Assembly: GCA_016184455.1 (NCBI GenBank)
Contig: JACPCS010000127.1
Coordinates: 1-64,000, forward strand
Source of the DNA: Acidobacteriota bacterium
Lineage (GTDB): Bacteria; Acidobacteriota; Vicinamibacteria; Vicinamibacterales; UBA2999
Reading direction: 5' to 3'
Length of the DNA: 64,000 bases
The notes under the pieces are model-generated. The model did no database searches, was not told the DNA's origin, and saw nothing but the letters and a program-made list of their open reading frames with translations. This document shows positions 25,460 to 33,766 of the stretch, piece by piece; within the stretch, counting starts at the first letter, position 1; every line of letters starts with the position of its first letter. A program made the translations under genes and the position numbers.

Positions 25460-25498
25460 TACGTCGATCGACGTAATGATTACGTCGAACGCCGTAAT
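25460..25498 (-). promoter_or_regulatory. Cluster of overlapping palindromes upstream of the ATPase
   Basis: TACGTCGATCGACGTA (25460-25475) is a perfect 16-bp palindrome. ACGTAAT and ATTACGT (25471-25485) form a second dyad around one central base. ATTACG (25479-25484) and CGTAAT (25493-25498) form a third with an 8-bp gap. The half-site CGTAAT/ATTACG therefore occurs three times in 27 bp, the look of a multi-dimer operator, within 50 nt of the ATPase start. Confidence 0.65.
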
Positions 25499-25502
25499 GG
25501 TA

Positions 25503-26186
25503 TCAGAAGTCGTCGAGCGCGAGCTGCCCGGTGTAGATGGCCATCCCGACGACGGCGTCGACGCCTTCGGTGTGGAGGCGATCGATCTCAGCGCGGGTCG
25601 TGATGCCCCCGGCGGCCGTAAGGCGGCGGCGCGTCGCGCGCCGGACGGCGAGGATCGCCTCCATGTCGGTGCCGTGCATCAGCCCTTCGGTGTCGACGTG
25701 CGTGTAGAGGAATTCGCCGCAATACGGCTCGAGCGCCCGCACGGCGTCGACCGCCGTGATCGGCAGCACCGTGCGCCAGCCGTGAATGGCGACGTGCCCG
25801 CTGCGGCTGTCGACGGCGGCAATGACGCGGTCCGGCCCGATCGCCTCGGCGAGCATGGCGGCGAAGTCGAGGTCGACCGCCCCGTCGCGGAAGAGGGCCG
25901 AGCTGACGATGACCGCGTGCGCGCCGGCATCGAGCACCGCCTCCGCGCGATCGATCGTCCGGACGCCCCCGCCGACGCGGCAGGGGAGTCGGGCGCAGAT
26001 CATGGCGACGAGATCCGCGTTGTCGCCCTCACCCTTGGCAGCATCGAGATCGATCAGCTGTATGCGCGGAAACCGCGCGAACCGCGCCAGCCACGGCTCG
26101 GGATCGGTGGCCTCGAGCGCGAGCCGTTCGCCCTGCACGAGCTGGACGATGCGCCCGCCCTGGAGATCGATCGAAGGGATCAGCAT
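25503..26186 (-). CDS. hisA: ProFAR isomerase (phosphoribosylformimino-AICAR-P isomerase)
   Basis: Fourth step of histidine synthesis, an Amadori isomerisation of ProFAR to PRFAR. A 227-residue TIM barrel with [20 protein letters not shown] and the catalytic first Asp, IQLIDLDAAKGEGDN, RVGGGVRTIDRAEAVL, second catalytic Asp region VIAAVDSRSG, TDMEAILAVRR and ITTRAEIDRLHTEGVDAVVG. It is slightly shorter than usual. It is the last his gene, starting in a 4-nt overlap with hisF. Confidence 0.95.
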   Translation of the reverse strand: MLIPSIDLQGGRIVQLVQGERLALEATDPEPWLARFARFPRIQLIDLDAAKGEGDNADLVAMICARLPCRVGGGVRTIDRAEAVLDAGAHAVIVSSALFRDGAVDLDFAAMLAEAIGPDRVIAAVDSRSGHVAIHGWRTVLPITAVDAVRALEPYCGEFLYTHVDTEGLMHGTDMEAILAVRRATRRRLTAAGGITTRAEIDRLHTEGVDAVVGMAIYTGQLALDDF

Positions 26187-26941
26187 CAGATGCGGATCGG
26201 GATGCCTCTGGCGTGAAGAAAGCGCTTCAGCTCCGCGACGCCGGTATCGGCGTAATGGAAGATCGACGCCGCCAGCGCGGCATCCGCGTGGCCGCGGGTG
26301 AACACGTCCGCGAAGTGGTCGAGACCGCCGGCGCCTCCGGAGGCGATGACGGGAATGTTCACCGCGTCGGCAACGGCGGCCGTCAGCTCGCAGTCGAAGC
26401 CGGCCCGGGTGCCGTCGCGGTCCATCGACGTCAGCAGGATCTCTCCCGCGCCGCGCGACTCCGCCTGGCGCGCCCACTCGACCGCGTCGCGGGCGGCGTC
26501 GGTGGTGCCGCTGCGGACGAAGACGCCGAAGCCGCCGTTGCGCCGCTTGGCGTCGATCGCGACGATCACCGCCTGGCTGCCGTATCGGCGCGCGAGCGTG
26601 GTGATGAGCTCCGGCGAGCGGAGGGCGGCCGTGTTGAGGCTCACCTTGTCCGCTCCCGCGTCGACCGCCGCCGCCGCATCGTCTTCGGACCCGATGCCGC
26701 CGCCGACCGTCAGCGGCAGGAAGATCTCGTGCGCCACGGCCCGGATCGTCTGCGCCAGCGCGCGGCGGCTCTCCAGCGTGGCGGTGATGTCGAGAATGAC
26801 CACCTCGTCGATCCCTTCGACGTTGTACCGGCGGGCGAGCGCCGCCGGGTCGCCCGCGTGCCGCAGCTGCTGGAACTGCACGCCCTTGACGACCTGACCG
26901 TCGCGCACGTCCATGCAGGCGATGATGCGCTTGGTCAGCAC
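26186..26941 (-). CDS. hisF: Imidazole glycerol phosphate synthase, cyclase subunit
   Basis: A 251-residue TIM barrel that uses ammonia from HisH to convert PRFAR into IGP and AICAR. Motifs are [20 protein letters not shown] with the catalytic Asp, [61 protein letters not shown] (second catalytic Asp) and [14 protein letters not shown]. The start is GTG at 26941, overlapping the hisH stop by 7 nt, which fits subunits made in step. Confidence 0.96.
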   Translation of the reverse strand: MLTKRIIACMDVRDGQVVKGVQFQQLRHAGDPAALARRYNVEGIDEVVILDITATLESRRALAQTIRAVAHEIFLPLTVGGGIGSEDDAAAAVDAGADKVSLNTAALRSPELITTLARRYGSQAVIVAIDAKRRNGGFGVFVRSGTTDAARDAVEWARQAESRGAGEILLTSMDRDGTRAGFDCELTAAVADAVNIPVIASGGAGGLDHFADVFTRGHADAALAASIFHYADTGVAELKRFLHARGIPIRI

Positions 26942-27546
26942 GAGGACAGGTCCAGGAAATTGCGCAGGATCCGCAGCCCGGTCTCGCCCGATTTCTCCGG
27001 GTGGAACTGGACGCCGAAGACGCGGTCGCGTTCGACCGCCGCCGCGAACGGCTCGGCATGCGTGGTCGCGGCCACGCAGTCGGGGGTCACGGGCGCGGCG
27101 TAGGAGTGCGTGAAATAGACGTGCGCGCCCGATGAAAGGCCCGCGAGCAACCGGCTGGTCCCGCGCGTCACCTCGAGCGCATTCCAGCCGACGTGCGGAA
27201 TCTTCAACCGCTCGGCCGCGTTGCCACGCAGCAGCCGGCAGCGGCCCTCGACAAGGCCGAGGCCGGGTACCTCCGGCGCCTCCTCGCTCCCTTCGTACAG
27301 CCACTGCATGCCGACGCAGATGCCGAGCAGCGGCGTGCCGGCTCGGACGGCGCCGGCAATCGCATCGCGCCACTGCGGGTCGAGCGCGGAGGTCGCCGCA
27401 AAATGGCCGACGCCCGGGACGATCAGCGCCTTCGCCTCCGCGCACTGCGCGGGCGAGTCGGGCACGACGAACTCCGCGCCGAGCGACGTCAGCGCCTTCT
27501 TGACCGAGGTCAGGTTTCCCGCGCCGTAGTCGATGAGCGCGATCAC
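26935..27546 (-). CDS. hisH: Imidazole glycerol phosphate synthase, glutaminase subunit
   Basis: A 203-residue class I glutamine amidotransferase. GTG at 27546 gives [19 protein letters not shown]. The nucleophile Cys is in [20 protein letters not shown], and the catalytic His-Glu is in [19 protein letters not shown]. It partners with the hisF product. The start overlaps the hisB stop in a GTGA arrangement. Confidence 0.96.
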   Translation of the reverse strand: MIALIDYGAGNLTSVKKALTSLGAEFVVPDSPAQCAEAKALIVPGVGHFAATSALDPQWRDAIAGAVRAGTPLLGICVGMQWLYEGSEEAPEVPGLGLVEGRCRLLRGNAAERLKIPHVGWNALEVTRGTSRLLAGLSSGAHVYFTHSYAAPVTPDCVAATTHAEPFAAAVERDRVFGVQFHPEKSGETGLRILRNFLDLSSC

Positions 27547-28190
27547 AGCAGCCCCTTGGTGCTCGGCAGCATCTTCGCGAGCCGTGCGTCGCGGGCGCAC
27601 GCCACGCGCAGCGCGCGCGCAAACGCCTTGAAGACCGCCTCCACATGGTGGTGGCTCGAGCGGCCGTACAGCACCGTCGCGTGCACGTTGGCGCGCGCCG
27701 CCGACGCGAACCCGTCGAAGAAGTCGTGGATGAGCTCGCTCTGCAGATCGCCGACGCGGTCGATGCGCAGCTTCAGGTCGACGACCGCGTGAGGACGCCC
27801 GCTCAGATCCACAGCGGCCACGGCGAGCGTCTCGTCCATCGGCATCACGAAGTATCCGGCGCGGTTGATCCCCTTGCAATCGCCCAGGGCGGCGAGCGTC
27901 GCCTCTCCGAGCGCGATGCCGACGTCCTCGACGGTGTGGTGCTGGTCGACGTCGAGATCGCCGCGGGCGTGCAGCGTCAGGTCGAAGCCGCCATGCCGGG
28001 CGAACAGCTCGAGCATGTGGTCCAGGAAGCGAATACCGGTACGGACGTCGTACCGCCCCTGGCCGTCGATCACGAGCTGGCCGTGGATCTGTGTCTCCGT
28101 CGTCCGGCGATCGAAGACCGCACGGCGGGTCCGCTTCGCGCTTCGACGGGTCCCGCCCGCGGAACCCGCCCTCCGTACGGTCCGTGCCAT
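27543..28190 (-). CDS. hisB: Imidazoleglycerol-phosphate dehydratase
   Basis: Sixth step of the pathway: dehydration of IGP to imidazole acetol phosphate by a Mn-dependent enzyme. A 215-residue monofunctional protein with [57 protein letters not shown] (metal-binding HH), [11 protein letters not shown] and [20 protein letters not shown] (second metal motif). About 25 Arg-rich residues precede the domain. No HisB-N phosphatase domain is present, so histidinol phosphatase must be encoded elsewhere. Confidence 0.95.
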   Translation of the reverse strand: MARTVRRAGSAGGTRRSAKRTRRAVFDRRTTETQIHGQLVIDGQGRYDVRTGIRFLDHMLELFARHGGFDLTLHARGDLDVDQHHTVEDVGIALGEATLAALGDCKGINRAGYFVMPMDETLAVAAVDLSGRPHAVVDLKLRIDRVGDLQSELIHDFFDGFASAARANVHATVLYGRSSHHHVEAVFKAFARALRVACARDARLAKMLPSTKGLL

Positions 28191-29224
28191 CAGGCGTGCC
28201 TCGCGGCCTTGACCGATTCGAGTGCGTCGATGGCCGCCTCGGTGTGCTCGACAATGCCCGCCGTGATCCGGATGCAGCCGGGCGTGACCGGATCCTTCGA
28301 GCGGTCGCGCACGTGGATCTTCCGCGCCGCCAGCGCCGCCACGAACGGCGCCGCCTCGCCGACGCGCACGAGCACGTAATTGGCGGCGCTCGGCCAGTAC
28401 TGCAGACCAAGCCGGTCGCACGCGGCATACAGCCGCTCGCGTGACTCGCGGACTTGCGCGGCGTAGCGAGGGAGGAACTCCGTATCGCCGAGCGCGGCCC
28501 CGAGCGCCGCGAGCGCCACGCCGTTGATGTTGAAGGGGAGCGTCACCGTCCTCACCGGCGTCAGCACGTCCGGGTGGCCGATGACGACCCCGACGCGCAG
28601 CCCGGCGAGTCCGTAGGCCTTGGAAAACGTACGGCCGACGAGCACGTTGCTGAACCGCGGCAGCTCCGGCAGAAAGGACGTCCCGCCGAATTCGATGTAC
28701 GCCTCGTCGATGAGCACCACTGCATCCGGAGCGGCCTCGCTGATCCGGACGAGGTCGGCGATCGGGATCAACTGGCCCGTCGGGTTATTCGGCGTGTTCA
28801 GAAAGATCATCCGCGTGCGCGGCGTGATGGCCTCGACGACCGCCTGCGTGGGGAATGCGAAGTCGCGTCCGGGTGGAATACGGATCGGCGTCGCGCCGAC
28901 CGCCGCCGTCGAGTTCGGATACGGATCGAACGCCGGAAGCGGAATGATCGTCTCCGCGTCGTGCCGGCGCATCCGCGCGATGTGGCCGACCGCCGCCATC
29001 AGGATGCCTTCGTCGAGGCCGTTCGTGAGGAGCACCCAGTCGGGATCGACGCCGAAGTGGCGCGCGGTCGCGACCACCGCCTCGTCGTACGAGGGATAGG
29101 TCGACACCTCCGACGGCCGCACGCGGCGGATCGCCTCGAGCACGCGCGCCGAGCACCCACCGGTGTTCTCGTTGAGGTGCAGCCGCAGCCCTTCGCCGGG
29201 ATTCGGATAACCCTGTATGACCAT
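28190..29224 (-). CDS. hisC: Histidinol-phosphate aminotransferase
   Basis: A 344-residue PLP enzyme, fold type I, that transaminates imidazole acetol phosphate. It contains [65 protein letters not shown] and the PLP lysine in [20 protein letters not shown]. The two terminal Arg are in [17 protein letters not shown]. The start at 29224 overlaps the hisD stop by 4 nt and hisB starts in its stop, so the junctions are coupled. Confidence 0.95.
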   Translation of the reverse strand: MVIQGYPNPGEGLRLHLNENTGGCSARVLEAIRRVRPSEVSTYPSYDEAVVATARHFGVDPDWVLLTNGLDEGILMAAVGHIARMRRHDAETIIPLPAFDPYPNSTAAVGATPIRIPPGRDFAFPTQAVVEAITPRTRMIFLNTPNNPTGQLIPIADLVRISEAAPDAVVLIDEAYIEFGGTSFLPELPRFSNVLVGRTFSKAYGLAGLRVGVVIGHPDVLTPVRTVTLPFNINGVALAALGAALGDTEFLPRYAAQVRESRERLYAACDRLGLQYWPSAANYVLVRVGEAAPFVAALAARKIHVRDRSKDPVTPGCIRITAGIVEHTEAAIDALESVKAARHA

Positions 29225-30462
29225 CACCTGATCCTGATGCCGATTGAGGCGGCGTGTGCGTGCAGCCCCTCCGCGCCCGCCAGCGTCATGGCGGTGCCGC
29301 CGATCCGCCGGAGTCCCGCGCGCGTGAGTCGCTGCACGGTGAACTGGCGCACGAAATCGGCGGCCGAGAGGCCGCCGCGCGCGCGGGCGGCGCCGGAGGT
29401 CGGCAGCACGTGATTCGATCCGATCGCGTAGTCGCCCGCCGCCTGCGCCGACCACGGTCCGACGAACACCGACCCGGCGCACCGCACCATCCGGGCGAGC
29501 CGCTCGTCATCGACCACGAGGTGCTCGGGCGCCGCGACGTGTGCCAGCTCCATCGCCTCGGCGGCCGACGAGGTGACCACGATGCCGCCGTGCGCCTCGA
29601 GGGCGCGGCGGGCGGGGCCCGCGTCGGGCATCCGCGCCTCGACTTCGCGTGCGACGCGCGCCGCGAGCGTGCGGCTCGGCGTAATGAGCACCGAGCGCGC
29701 GTCGGGGTCGTGCTCGGCCTGCGCAATCAGGTCGACCGCGATCCAGGCCGCCGGTCCGCGCGCGGCGACGATGACGATCTCCGTGGGACCGGCGTAGAAG
29801 TCGATGCCGCACTCGGAGGCGACGAGCGCCTTGGCCGCCGCGACGTACCGGTTGCCGGGACCGACGATCTTGTCGACGCGTGGCACCGTCTCGGTGCCGT
29901 ACGCGAGCGCCGCGATCGCGTGCGCGCCGCCGAGCCGGAACAGCCGCGAGACGCCGGCCTCGAGTGCGGCCGCCATCACGACCGGCGCCGGCTTCGGGCA
30001 CGCGACGACGACCTCGCCGACGCCGGCCGCGGCGGCGGGAATCGCGGTCATGAGCAGCGAGGACGGCAGGGGATAGCGGCCGCCGGGCACATAGCAGCCG
30101 ACGCGCTCGAGCGGCACGACGCGCTGCTCGACGACGACGCCCGCGGCGACGCGGGCCCGCCACCCGCGGGGGACCTGCTGCCGGGCGACGCGGCGGATGT
30201 TGCGCGCCGCGGCGCGCAGGGCGGCACGGACCGTACGCGGCACGCGCGCGGCGGCCTCGCGCATCTCGGCCTCGCTCACCTCGATCGATCCGTCCAGGCC
30301 GTCGAACCGCCGCGCGTACTGCAGCAGCGCCCGGTCGCCGCCGCGCCGCACGTCGGCGACGATCCGCGCGACGCGCCGCGCGGTGGCGGCATCGCCCACC
30401 CGCGGCGACGTGAGCAGCGCCCGCACCGCCCGCCGGTTGCCGGCGTCAACGATCTTCAACAT
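29224..30462 (-). CDS. hisD: Histidinol dehydrogenase
   Basis: The last two oxidations from histidinol to histidine, NAD- and zinc-dependent. A 412-residue protein with VVPLERVGCYVPGGRYPLPS, VDKIVGPGNRYVAAAKALVA, IDFYAGPTEIVIVA, LIAQAEHDPDARSVLIT and APEHLVVDD, plus GSNHVLPTSGAARARGGLSA. The start is taken as ATG at 30462 (MLKIVDAGN). Eight more upstream codons are open but are encoded by the repeat that fills the hisG-hisD gap. It is the only his gene that does not overlap its upstream neighbour. Confidence 0.95.
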   Translation of the reverse strand: MLKIVDAGNRRAVRALLTSPRVGDAATARRVARIVADVRRGGDRALLQYARRFDGLDGSIEVSEAEMREAAARVPRTVRAALRAAARNIRRVARQQVPRGWRARVAAGVVVEQRVVPLERVGCYVPGGRYPLPSSLLMTAIPAAAAGVGEVVVACPKPAPVVMAAALEAGVSRLFRLGGAHAIAALAYGTETVPRVDKIVGPGNRYVAAAKALVASECGIDFYAGPTEIVIVAARGPAAWIAVDLIAQAEHDPDARSVLITPSRTLAARVAREVEARMPDAGPARRALEAHGGIVVTSSAAEAMELAHVAAPEHLVVDDERLARMVRCAGSVFVGPWSAQAAGDYAIGSNHVLPTSGAARARGGLSAADFVRQFTVQRLTRAGLRRIGGTAMTLAGAEGLHAHAASIGIRIR

Positions 30463-30489
30463 CAATGACCAACCCCCAACCACCAACTA
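30463..30489. repeat. TTGGTGG-type words in the hisG-hisD gap
   Basis: The minus strand reads TAGTTGGTGGTTGGGGGTTG then GTCATTG between the hisG stop (TAG) and the hisD ATG. These are the same heptamers as the array at 10729-10760. The other six his junctions overlap, so this 24-nt spacer looks like an insertion of array words into the operon. Confidence 0.7.
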
Positions 30490-31377
30490 GACCACGATCT
30501 TATTGAGCGGATACTCCACGATCCCCTGTCCGCCGGCGGCCTTCAGCTTCGGAATCAGGTCGCGGACCGTGCGCTCCTCGATGATGGTATTGACCGCCAC
30601 CCACTCGCGATCGCTCAGCGACGAGATCGTCGGCCGCTGCAGCGCGGGCAGGAGCGCCAGCACCCGGTCGAGATCCGCGCAGCGGACGTTGAGCATGAGC
30701 CCGACGCGGCCCTGCGCCTCGATGGCGGCGCGCAGCAGCAGCGCGATGTTCTCGATCTTCGTGCGCTTCCACGGGTCGGCGAGCGCCGCGTCGTTGGCGA
30801 TGAGCTGCGTGTTCGACTCCATCACGGTGTCGAGGATCCGCAGGCGGTTCGCGCGCAGCGTGGATCCGGTCTCGGTCGCCTCGACGATCGCATCGGCGAG
30901 CACGGGCGGCTTGACTTCCGTGGCGCCCCACGAGAACTCCACGTTCACCGGCACCTCGAGCCTGTCGAAGTACGCCTTGGTCACGCGCACCAGCTCGGTC
31001 GCAATCGTCGCGTTGGCGAAGTCGGTCGGCGACTTGAAGCGGGAGTCTTCCGGTGCGGCAAGCACCCAGCGCACCTTGCCGAAGCTCTGTTTCGCGTACA
31101 CCAGATCCGCGACGCTCGTGATGGCGTGCTTCACCTGTCCCCCGAGCTTGTGCTCGGCGATCCAGTCCTGCCCGGTGAGCCCCGCGTCGAGAACGCCGTC
31201 GCAGACATACCGCGCCATCTCCTGCGCGCGAATCAGCATGCACTCGATCTCGGGATCGTCGATGGTCGGGAAATAGGATCGCGAGCTGACGTAGACGTTG
31301 AAGCCCGCGCGCGCGAACAGCTGGATGGTCGCGTCCTGGAGCGACCCCTTCGGAATGCCGAGCTTGAGCGTCGTCAT
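30487..31377 (-). CDS. hisG: ATP phosphoribosyltransferase, long form
   Basis: First committed step: ATP plus PRPP to phosphoribosyl-ATP. At 296 residues it is the long, hexameric form with its own C-terminal ACT-like regulatory domain (about 215-296, including [38 protein letters not shown]), so feedback inhibition by histidine is expected without HisZ. The catalytic part shows [37 protein letters not shown] and the PRPP loop region [16 protein letters not shown]. It starts in a 4-nt overlap with hisI. Confidence 0.95.
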   Translation of the reverse strand: MTTLKLGIPKGSLQDATIQLFARAGFNVYVSSRSYFPTIDDPEIECMLIRAQEMARYVCDGVLDAGLTGQDWIAEHKLGGQVKHAITSVADLVYAKQSFGKVRWVLAAPEDSRFKSPTDFANATIATELVRVTKAYFDRLEVPVNVEFSWGATEVKPPVLADAIVEATETGSTLRANRLRILDTVMESNTQLIANDAALADPWKRTKIENIALLLRAAIEAQGRVGLMLNVRCADLDRVLALLPALQRPTISSLSDREWVAVNTIIEERTVRDLIPKLKAAGGQGIVEYPLNKIVV

Positions 31378-31700
31378 GGAATCGTCACGCCCTCCGCGCG
31401 TTGAAAGAAGCAGCTGCGCTCGCCCGTGTGGCAGACGTTGCCGTCGCCGAGCCGCTCGGCTTTGACGAGCACCGTGTCCTCGTCGCAGTCGACGAGGATC
31501 TCGCGGACCGCGAGGCGGTTGCCGGAGGTCTCGCCCTTGGTCCAGAGCGCGTTGCGCGTGCGGCTGAAGAACGTCACGTAGCCGGTGCGCCGCGTGACGT
31601 CCCACGCCTGCTCGTTCATGAAGCCGACCATCAACACCTCACCGCTGACGTGGTCCTGCACGACCGCGGGAATCAGGCCATCGAGCTTTGAGAAGTCCAT
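31374..31700 (-). CDS. hisI: Phosphoribosyl-AMP cyclohydrolase
   Basis: Third step of the pathway, a zinc- and magnesium-dependent ring opening. A 108-residue monofunctional HisI with [50 protein letters not shown] (metal-binding Asp/Cys) and [11 protein letters not shown] (second Cys pair region). The HisE pyrophosphohydrolase domain is absent and must be encoded elsewhere. It is the first structural gene of the operon, 33 nt downstream of an intrinsic terminator and preceded by a histidine-rich leader. Confidence 0.94.
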   Translation of the reverse strand: MDFSKLDGLIPAVVQDHVSGEVLMVGFMNEQAWDVTRRTGYVTFFSRTRNALWTKGETSGNRLAVREILVDCDEDTVLVKAERLGDGNVCHTGERSCFFQRAEGVTIP

Positions 31701-31733
31701 CGTGCTGCGTTCCGGGTTCCGAGTTCGTACAAC

Positions 31734-31763
31734 AAAAAACCCCGCCACATCGTGCCGGCGGGG
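31734..31763 (-). terminator. Intrinsic terminator in the his leader (attenuator)
   Basis: On the minus strand GGGGCGG-type arms at 31740-31746 and 31757-31763 form a 7-bp G:C stem (CCCCGCC with GGCGGGG) with a 10-nt loop, followed by six consecutive T at 31739-31734. It lies between the leader peptide stop and hisI, where read-through must be decided. The competing antiterminator pairing was not worked out. Confidence 0.85.
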
Positions 31764-31802
31764 CTGCCTGCGATCTGCTGTGTCGGCCTTAGCGTCGGTC
31801 CT

Positions 31803-31874
31803 TCAGCGTGCGCAGTCCTCCCGGCCGGCCGGATGGCCGTGGTGATGGTGCGCGTGGTGGAGGAGGTTCGACAT
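31803..31874 (-). CDS. hisL: his operon leader peptide
   Basis: A 23-residue reading frame, MSNLLHHAHHHHGHPAG then REDCAR and TGA. Seven of the nine residues at positions 6-14 are histidine, encoded by five CAC and two CAT codons. It ends 40 nt before the terminator stem and 103 nt before the hisI ATG, the classical layout of ribosome-mediated his attenuation known from enteric bacteria. Stalling at the His run when charged tRNA-His is scarce should favour read-through. The ribosome-binding site is weak (AGGGA about 12 nt upstream). Confidence 0.88.
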   Translation of the reverse strand: MSNLLHHAHHHHGHPAGREDCAR

Positions 31875-31930
31875 CGGCGCCAACGGTCCCTGCAGGCTAC
31901 CAAAAAGCGCAGACCATACGCAAGCCGCGT

Positions 31931-31936
31931 ATCATA
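31931..31936 (-). promoter_or_regulatory. Possible -10 element of the his transcript
   Basis: TATGAT on the minus strand would start transcription near 31924, about 50 nt before the leader peptide. No convincing -35 is visible. The complementary TATCAT also lies just upstream of the divergent gene at 31950, but would leave almost no leader there. Confidence 0.35.
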
Positions 31937-31949
31937 GGCGCGCAATTCC

Positions 31950-33176
31950 ATGCAGCGGCTGCTTCGCGCACTCCTCGTACTGGCGATCGCGGCGAGCGCC
32001 CGTGTGGCCGCGGAGGACTGGCCGCAGTTCCTCGGGCCCGAACGGAATGGCGTCTATCGCGGACCGGCGCTCGCCGAAAGCTGGGGACCACAGGGTCCGC
32101 GCGTCGTCTGGCGCAGGCAGGTGGGTGCGGGCTTCGCCGGCCCGGCCGTCGTGCAGGGCCGCGTCATCCTGTTTCACCGCGTCGGCACCGAAGAAGTGGT
32201 CGAGTCGCTCGACGCGCGCACCGGCAGCACGCAGTGGCGCTACGGGTATCCCACCACGTATCGAGACGACTTCGGCTTCGACGAGGGTCCGCGCGCGGTG
32301 CCCGTCGTCTCCGGCGTCGTCGTCTATACCTTCGGCGCCGAAGGGCAGCTCCATGCGATCGATCTCGCGAAAGGGACGCGGATCTGGAGCGAGGACACGA
32401 TGCGGCGCTTCAAGGTGCCGAAGGGCTTCTTTGGCGCCGCCGGATCGCCGCTCGTCGAGGACGGCCGCGTGCTCGCGAACGTCGGCGGCCCCGAGGCGGG
32501 CATCGTCGCCTTCGACGCGAAGAGCGGCAAGGTGCTGTGGACGGCGACGAGCGATCAGGCGAGCTACTCGTCGCCCGCCGGAGCGACGATTGGCGGACGG
32601 CGTCTCGCGATCTTTCTGACGCGCGCCGGCCTCGTGGGGCTCGATCCAGCGACCGGCCGCGTGCAGTTTCAACGCCCCTGGCGCGCCCGGATCGCGGCGT
32701 CGGTCAACGCCGCCACGCCCATGGTCATTGGCGACCTGATTTTCGTGTCGGCCGAATACGGTCCCGGCGCCGGCGTGTTCCGGCTCGAAGGCACGATGCT
32801 CAGCGAGCTCTGGACGTCGAACGAGGTGCTGACCAATCACTACGCGACGAGCGTGCACCTCAACGGCGTTCTCTACGGGTTCCACGGCCGGCAGGAGTTC
32901 GGACAGAGCTTCCGCGCGGTCGAACTGCGGACCGGAAAAGTGCGCTGGAGCCAGGAGCGATTCCTGGCGGGCACCGTGACGCTCGTCGGCGACCGGCTGC
33001 TGATTCTGCGCGAGCGCGGCGAGCTCGTGCTGGCTCCTGCCTCGCCTGACGGCTTCAAGCCGCTCGCGCGCGCGCAGATTCTGCCGGGAGTGGTCCGTGC
33101 CTATCCGGCCCTCTCGGACGGATTGCTGTTCGCGCGCAACGAGAACACCCTCGTGTGCCTCGATCTGCGGAAATGA
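31950..33176 (+). CDS. Exported PQQ-like beta-propeller protein
   Basis: A 408-residue protein with signal peptide (MQRLLRALLVLAIAASARVA) and mature start EDWPQFLGPERNGVY, the usual opening of outer PQQ_2/BamB-like WD-type propellers. Repeats include VVWRRQVGAGFAGPAVVQGR, LHAIDLAKGTRIWSED, IVAFDAKSGKVLWTATSD and LVGLDPATGRVQFQRP. No quinone-binding Trp-docking pattern of true dehydrogenases is evident, so a scaffold or sorting role is more likely. It heads a four-gene unit of exported proteins joined by 4-nt overlaps. Confidence 0.85.
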   Translation: MQRLLRALLVLAIAASARVAAEDWPQFLGPERNGVYRGPALAESWGPQGPRVVWRRQVGAGFAGPAVVQGRVILFHRVGTEEVVESLDARTGSTQWRYGYPTTYRDDFGFDEGPRAVPVVSGVVVYTFGAEGQLHAIDLAKGTRIWSEDTMRRFKVPKGFFGAAGSPLVEDGRVLANVGGPEAGIVAFDAKSGKVLWTATSDQASYSSPAGATIGGRRLAIFLTRAGLVGLDPATGRVQFQRPWRARIAASVNAATPMVIGDLIFVSAEYGPGAGVFRLEGTMLSELWTSNEVLTNHYATSVHLNGVLYGFHGRQEFGQSFRAVELRTGKVRWSQERFLAGTVTLVGDRLLILRERGELVLAPASPDGFKPLARAQILPGVVRAYPALSDGLLFARNENTLVCLDLRK

Positions 33177-33766
33177 TTGCGCTCCTGGTTGTCGCCCTCC
33201 TCGCGCAGACGGCAAGCCTGGATCGTGCGGTCGCGCACTTCGAGGCGGGACGCATTGCGGAATCGGCCGCGGAGTTCGACCGCCTCGTGCAGGCCGATCC
33301 GCGCGTGATGCCGTATCTCTGGCAGCGCGGCATCGTGCTGTATTACGCGGGGCGTTACCGGGATTGCCGCGAGCAGTTCGAGCGGCATCGCACCGTCAAT
33401 CCCAACGACGTCGAGAACGCGGCCTGGCACTTCCTCTGCGTGGCGCGTGCGGAATCGCCGGCTGCCTCGCGCAAGGCGCTGCTGCCGGTTGGACCCGACG
33501 CGCGCGTGCCCATGCGGCAGGTCTACGAGATGCTGCGCGGGAACATGAGCTCTGACGAGGTGCTGCGGGCGGCCGGCGCGCAGCCGACCGCACAGTTCTA
33601 CGCGCACCTCTATCTCGGTCTGTACTTCGAAGCCGTCGGTGACAGCCGCCAGGCGCTCGAGCACATCAAGGCCGCCGCGGCCGATCGGTACGCGGCCGCC
33701 GGCGATTACATGCACATGGTGGCGCGGGTACATTTGAAGCTGTTGCAGACAAGGAGAAGCCGATGA
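33173..33766 (+). CDS. TPR-repeat protein, exported
   Basis: A 197-residue protein with a short hydrophobic N-terminus (MIALLVVALLAQTASL) and TPR-like helices: DRAVAHFEAGRIAESAAEFD, YLWQRGIVLYYAGRYRDCRE, AWHFLCVARAESPAASRKA and LYLGLYFEAVGDSRQALEHI. The layout resembles NlpI-type TPR proteins, but no lipobox Cys is seen. The ATG at 33173 overlaps the upstream stop, and the gene overlaps the next one in the same way. A role as a protein-interaction partner of the co-encoded exported proteins is inferred. Confidence 0.8.
   Translation: MIALLVVALLAQTASLDRAVAHFEAGRIAESAAEFDRLVQADPRVMPYLWQRGIVLYYAGRYRDCREQFERHRTVNPNDVENAAWHFLCVARAESPAASRKALLPVGPDARVPMRQVYEMLRGNMSSDEVLRAAGAQPTAQFYAHLYLGLYFEAVGDSRQALEHIKAAAADRYAAAGDYMHMVARVHLKLLQTRRSR

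Noticed and set aside
26939-31377. Additional attenuators or promoters inside the his operon
   Set aside because: Genes overlap at nearly every junction, and no further His-rich frame or T-tailed stem was seen between them.
31752-31937. Plus-strand short open frame in the his leader region
   Set aside because: It has no ribosome site and no similarity to anything recognised; the minus-strand His-rich leader explains the sequence better.
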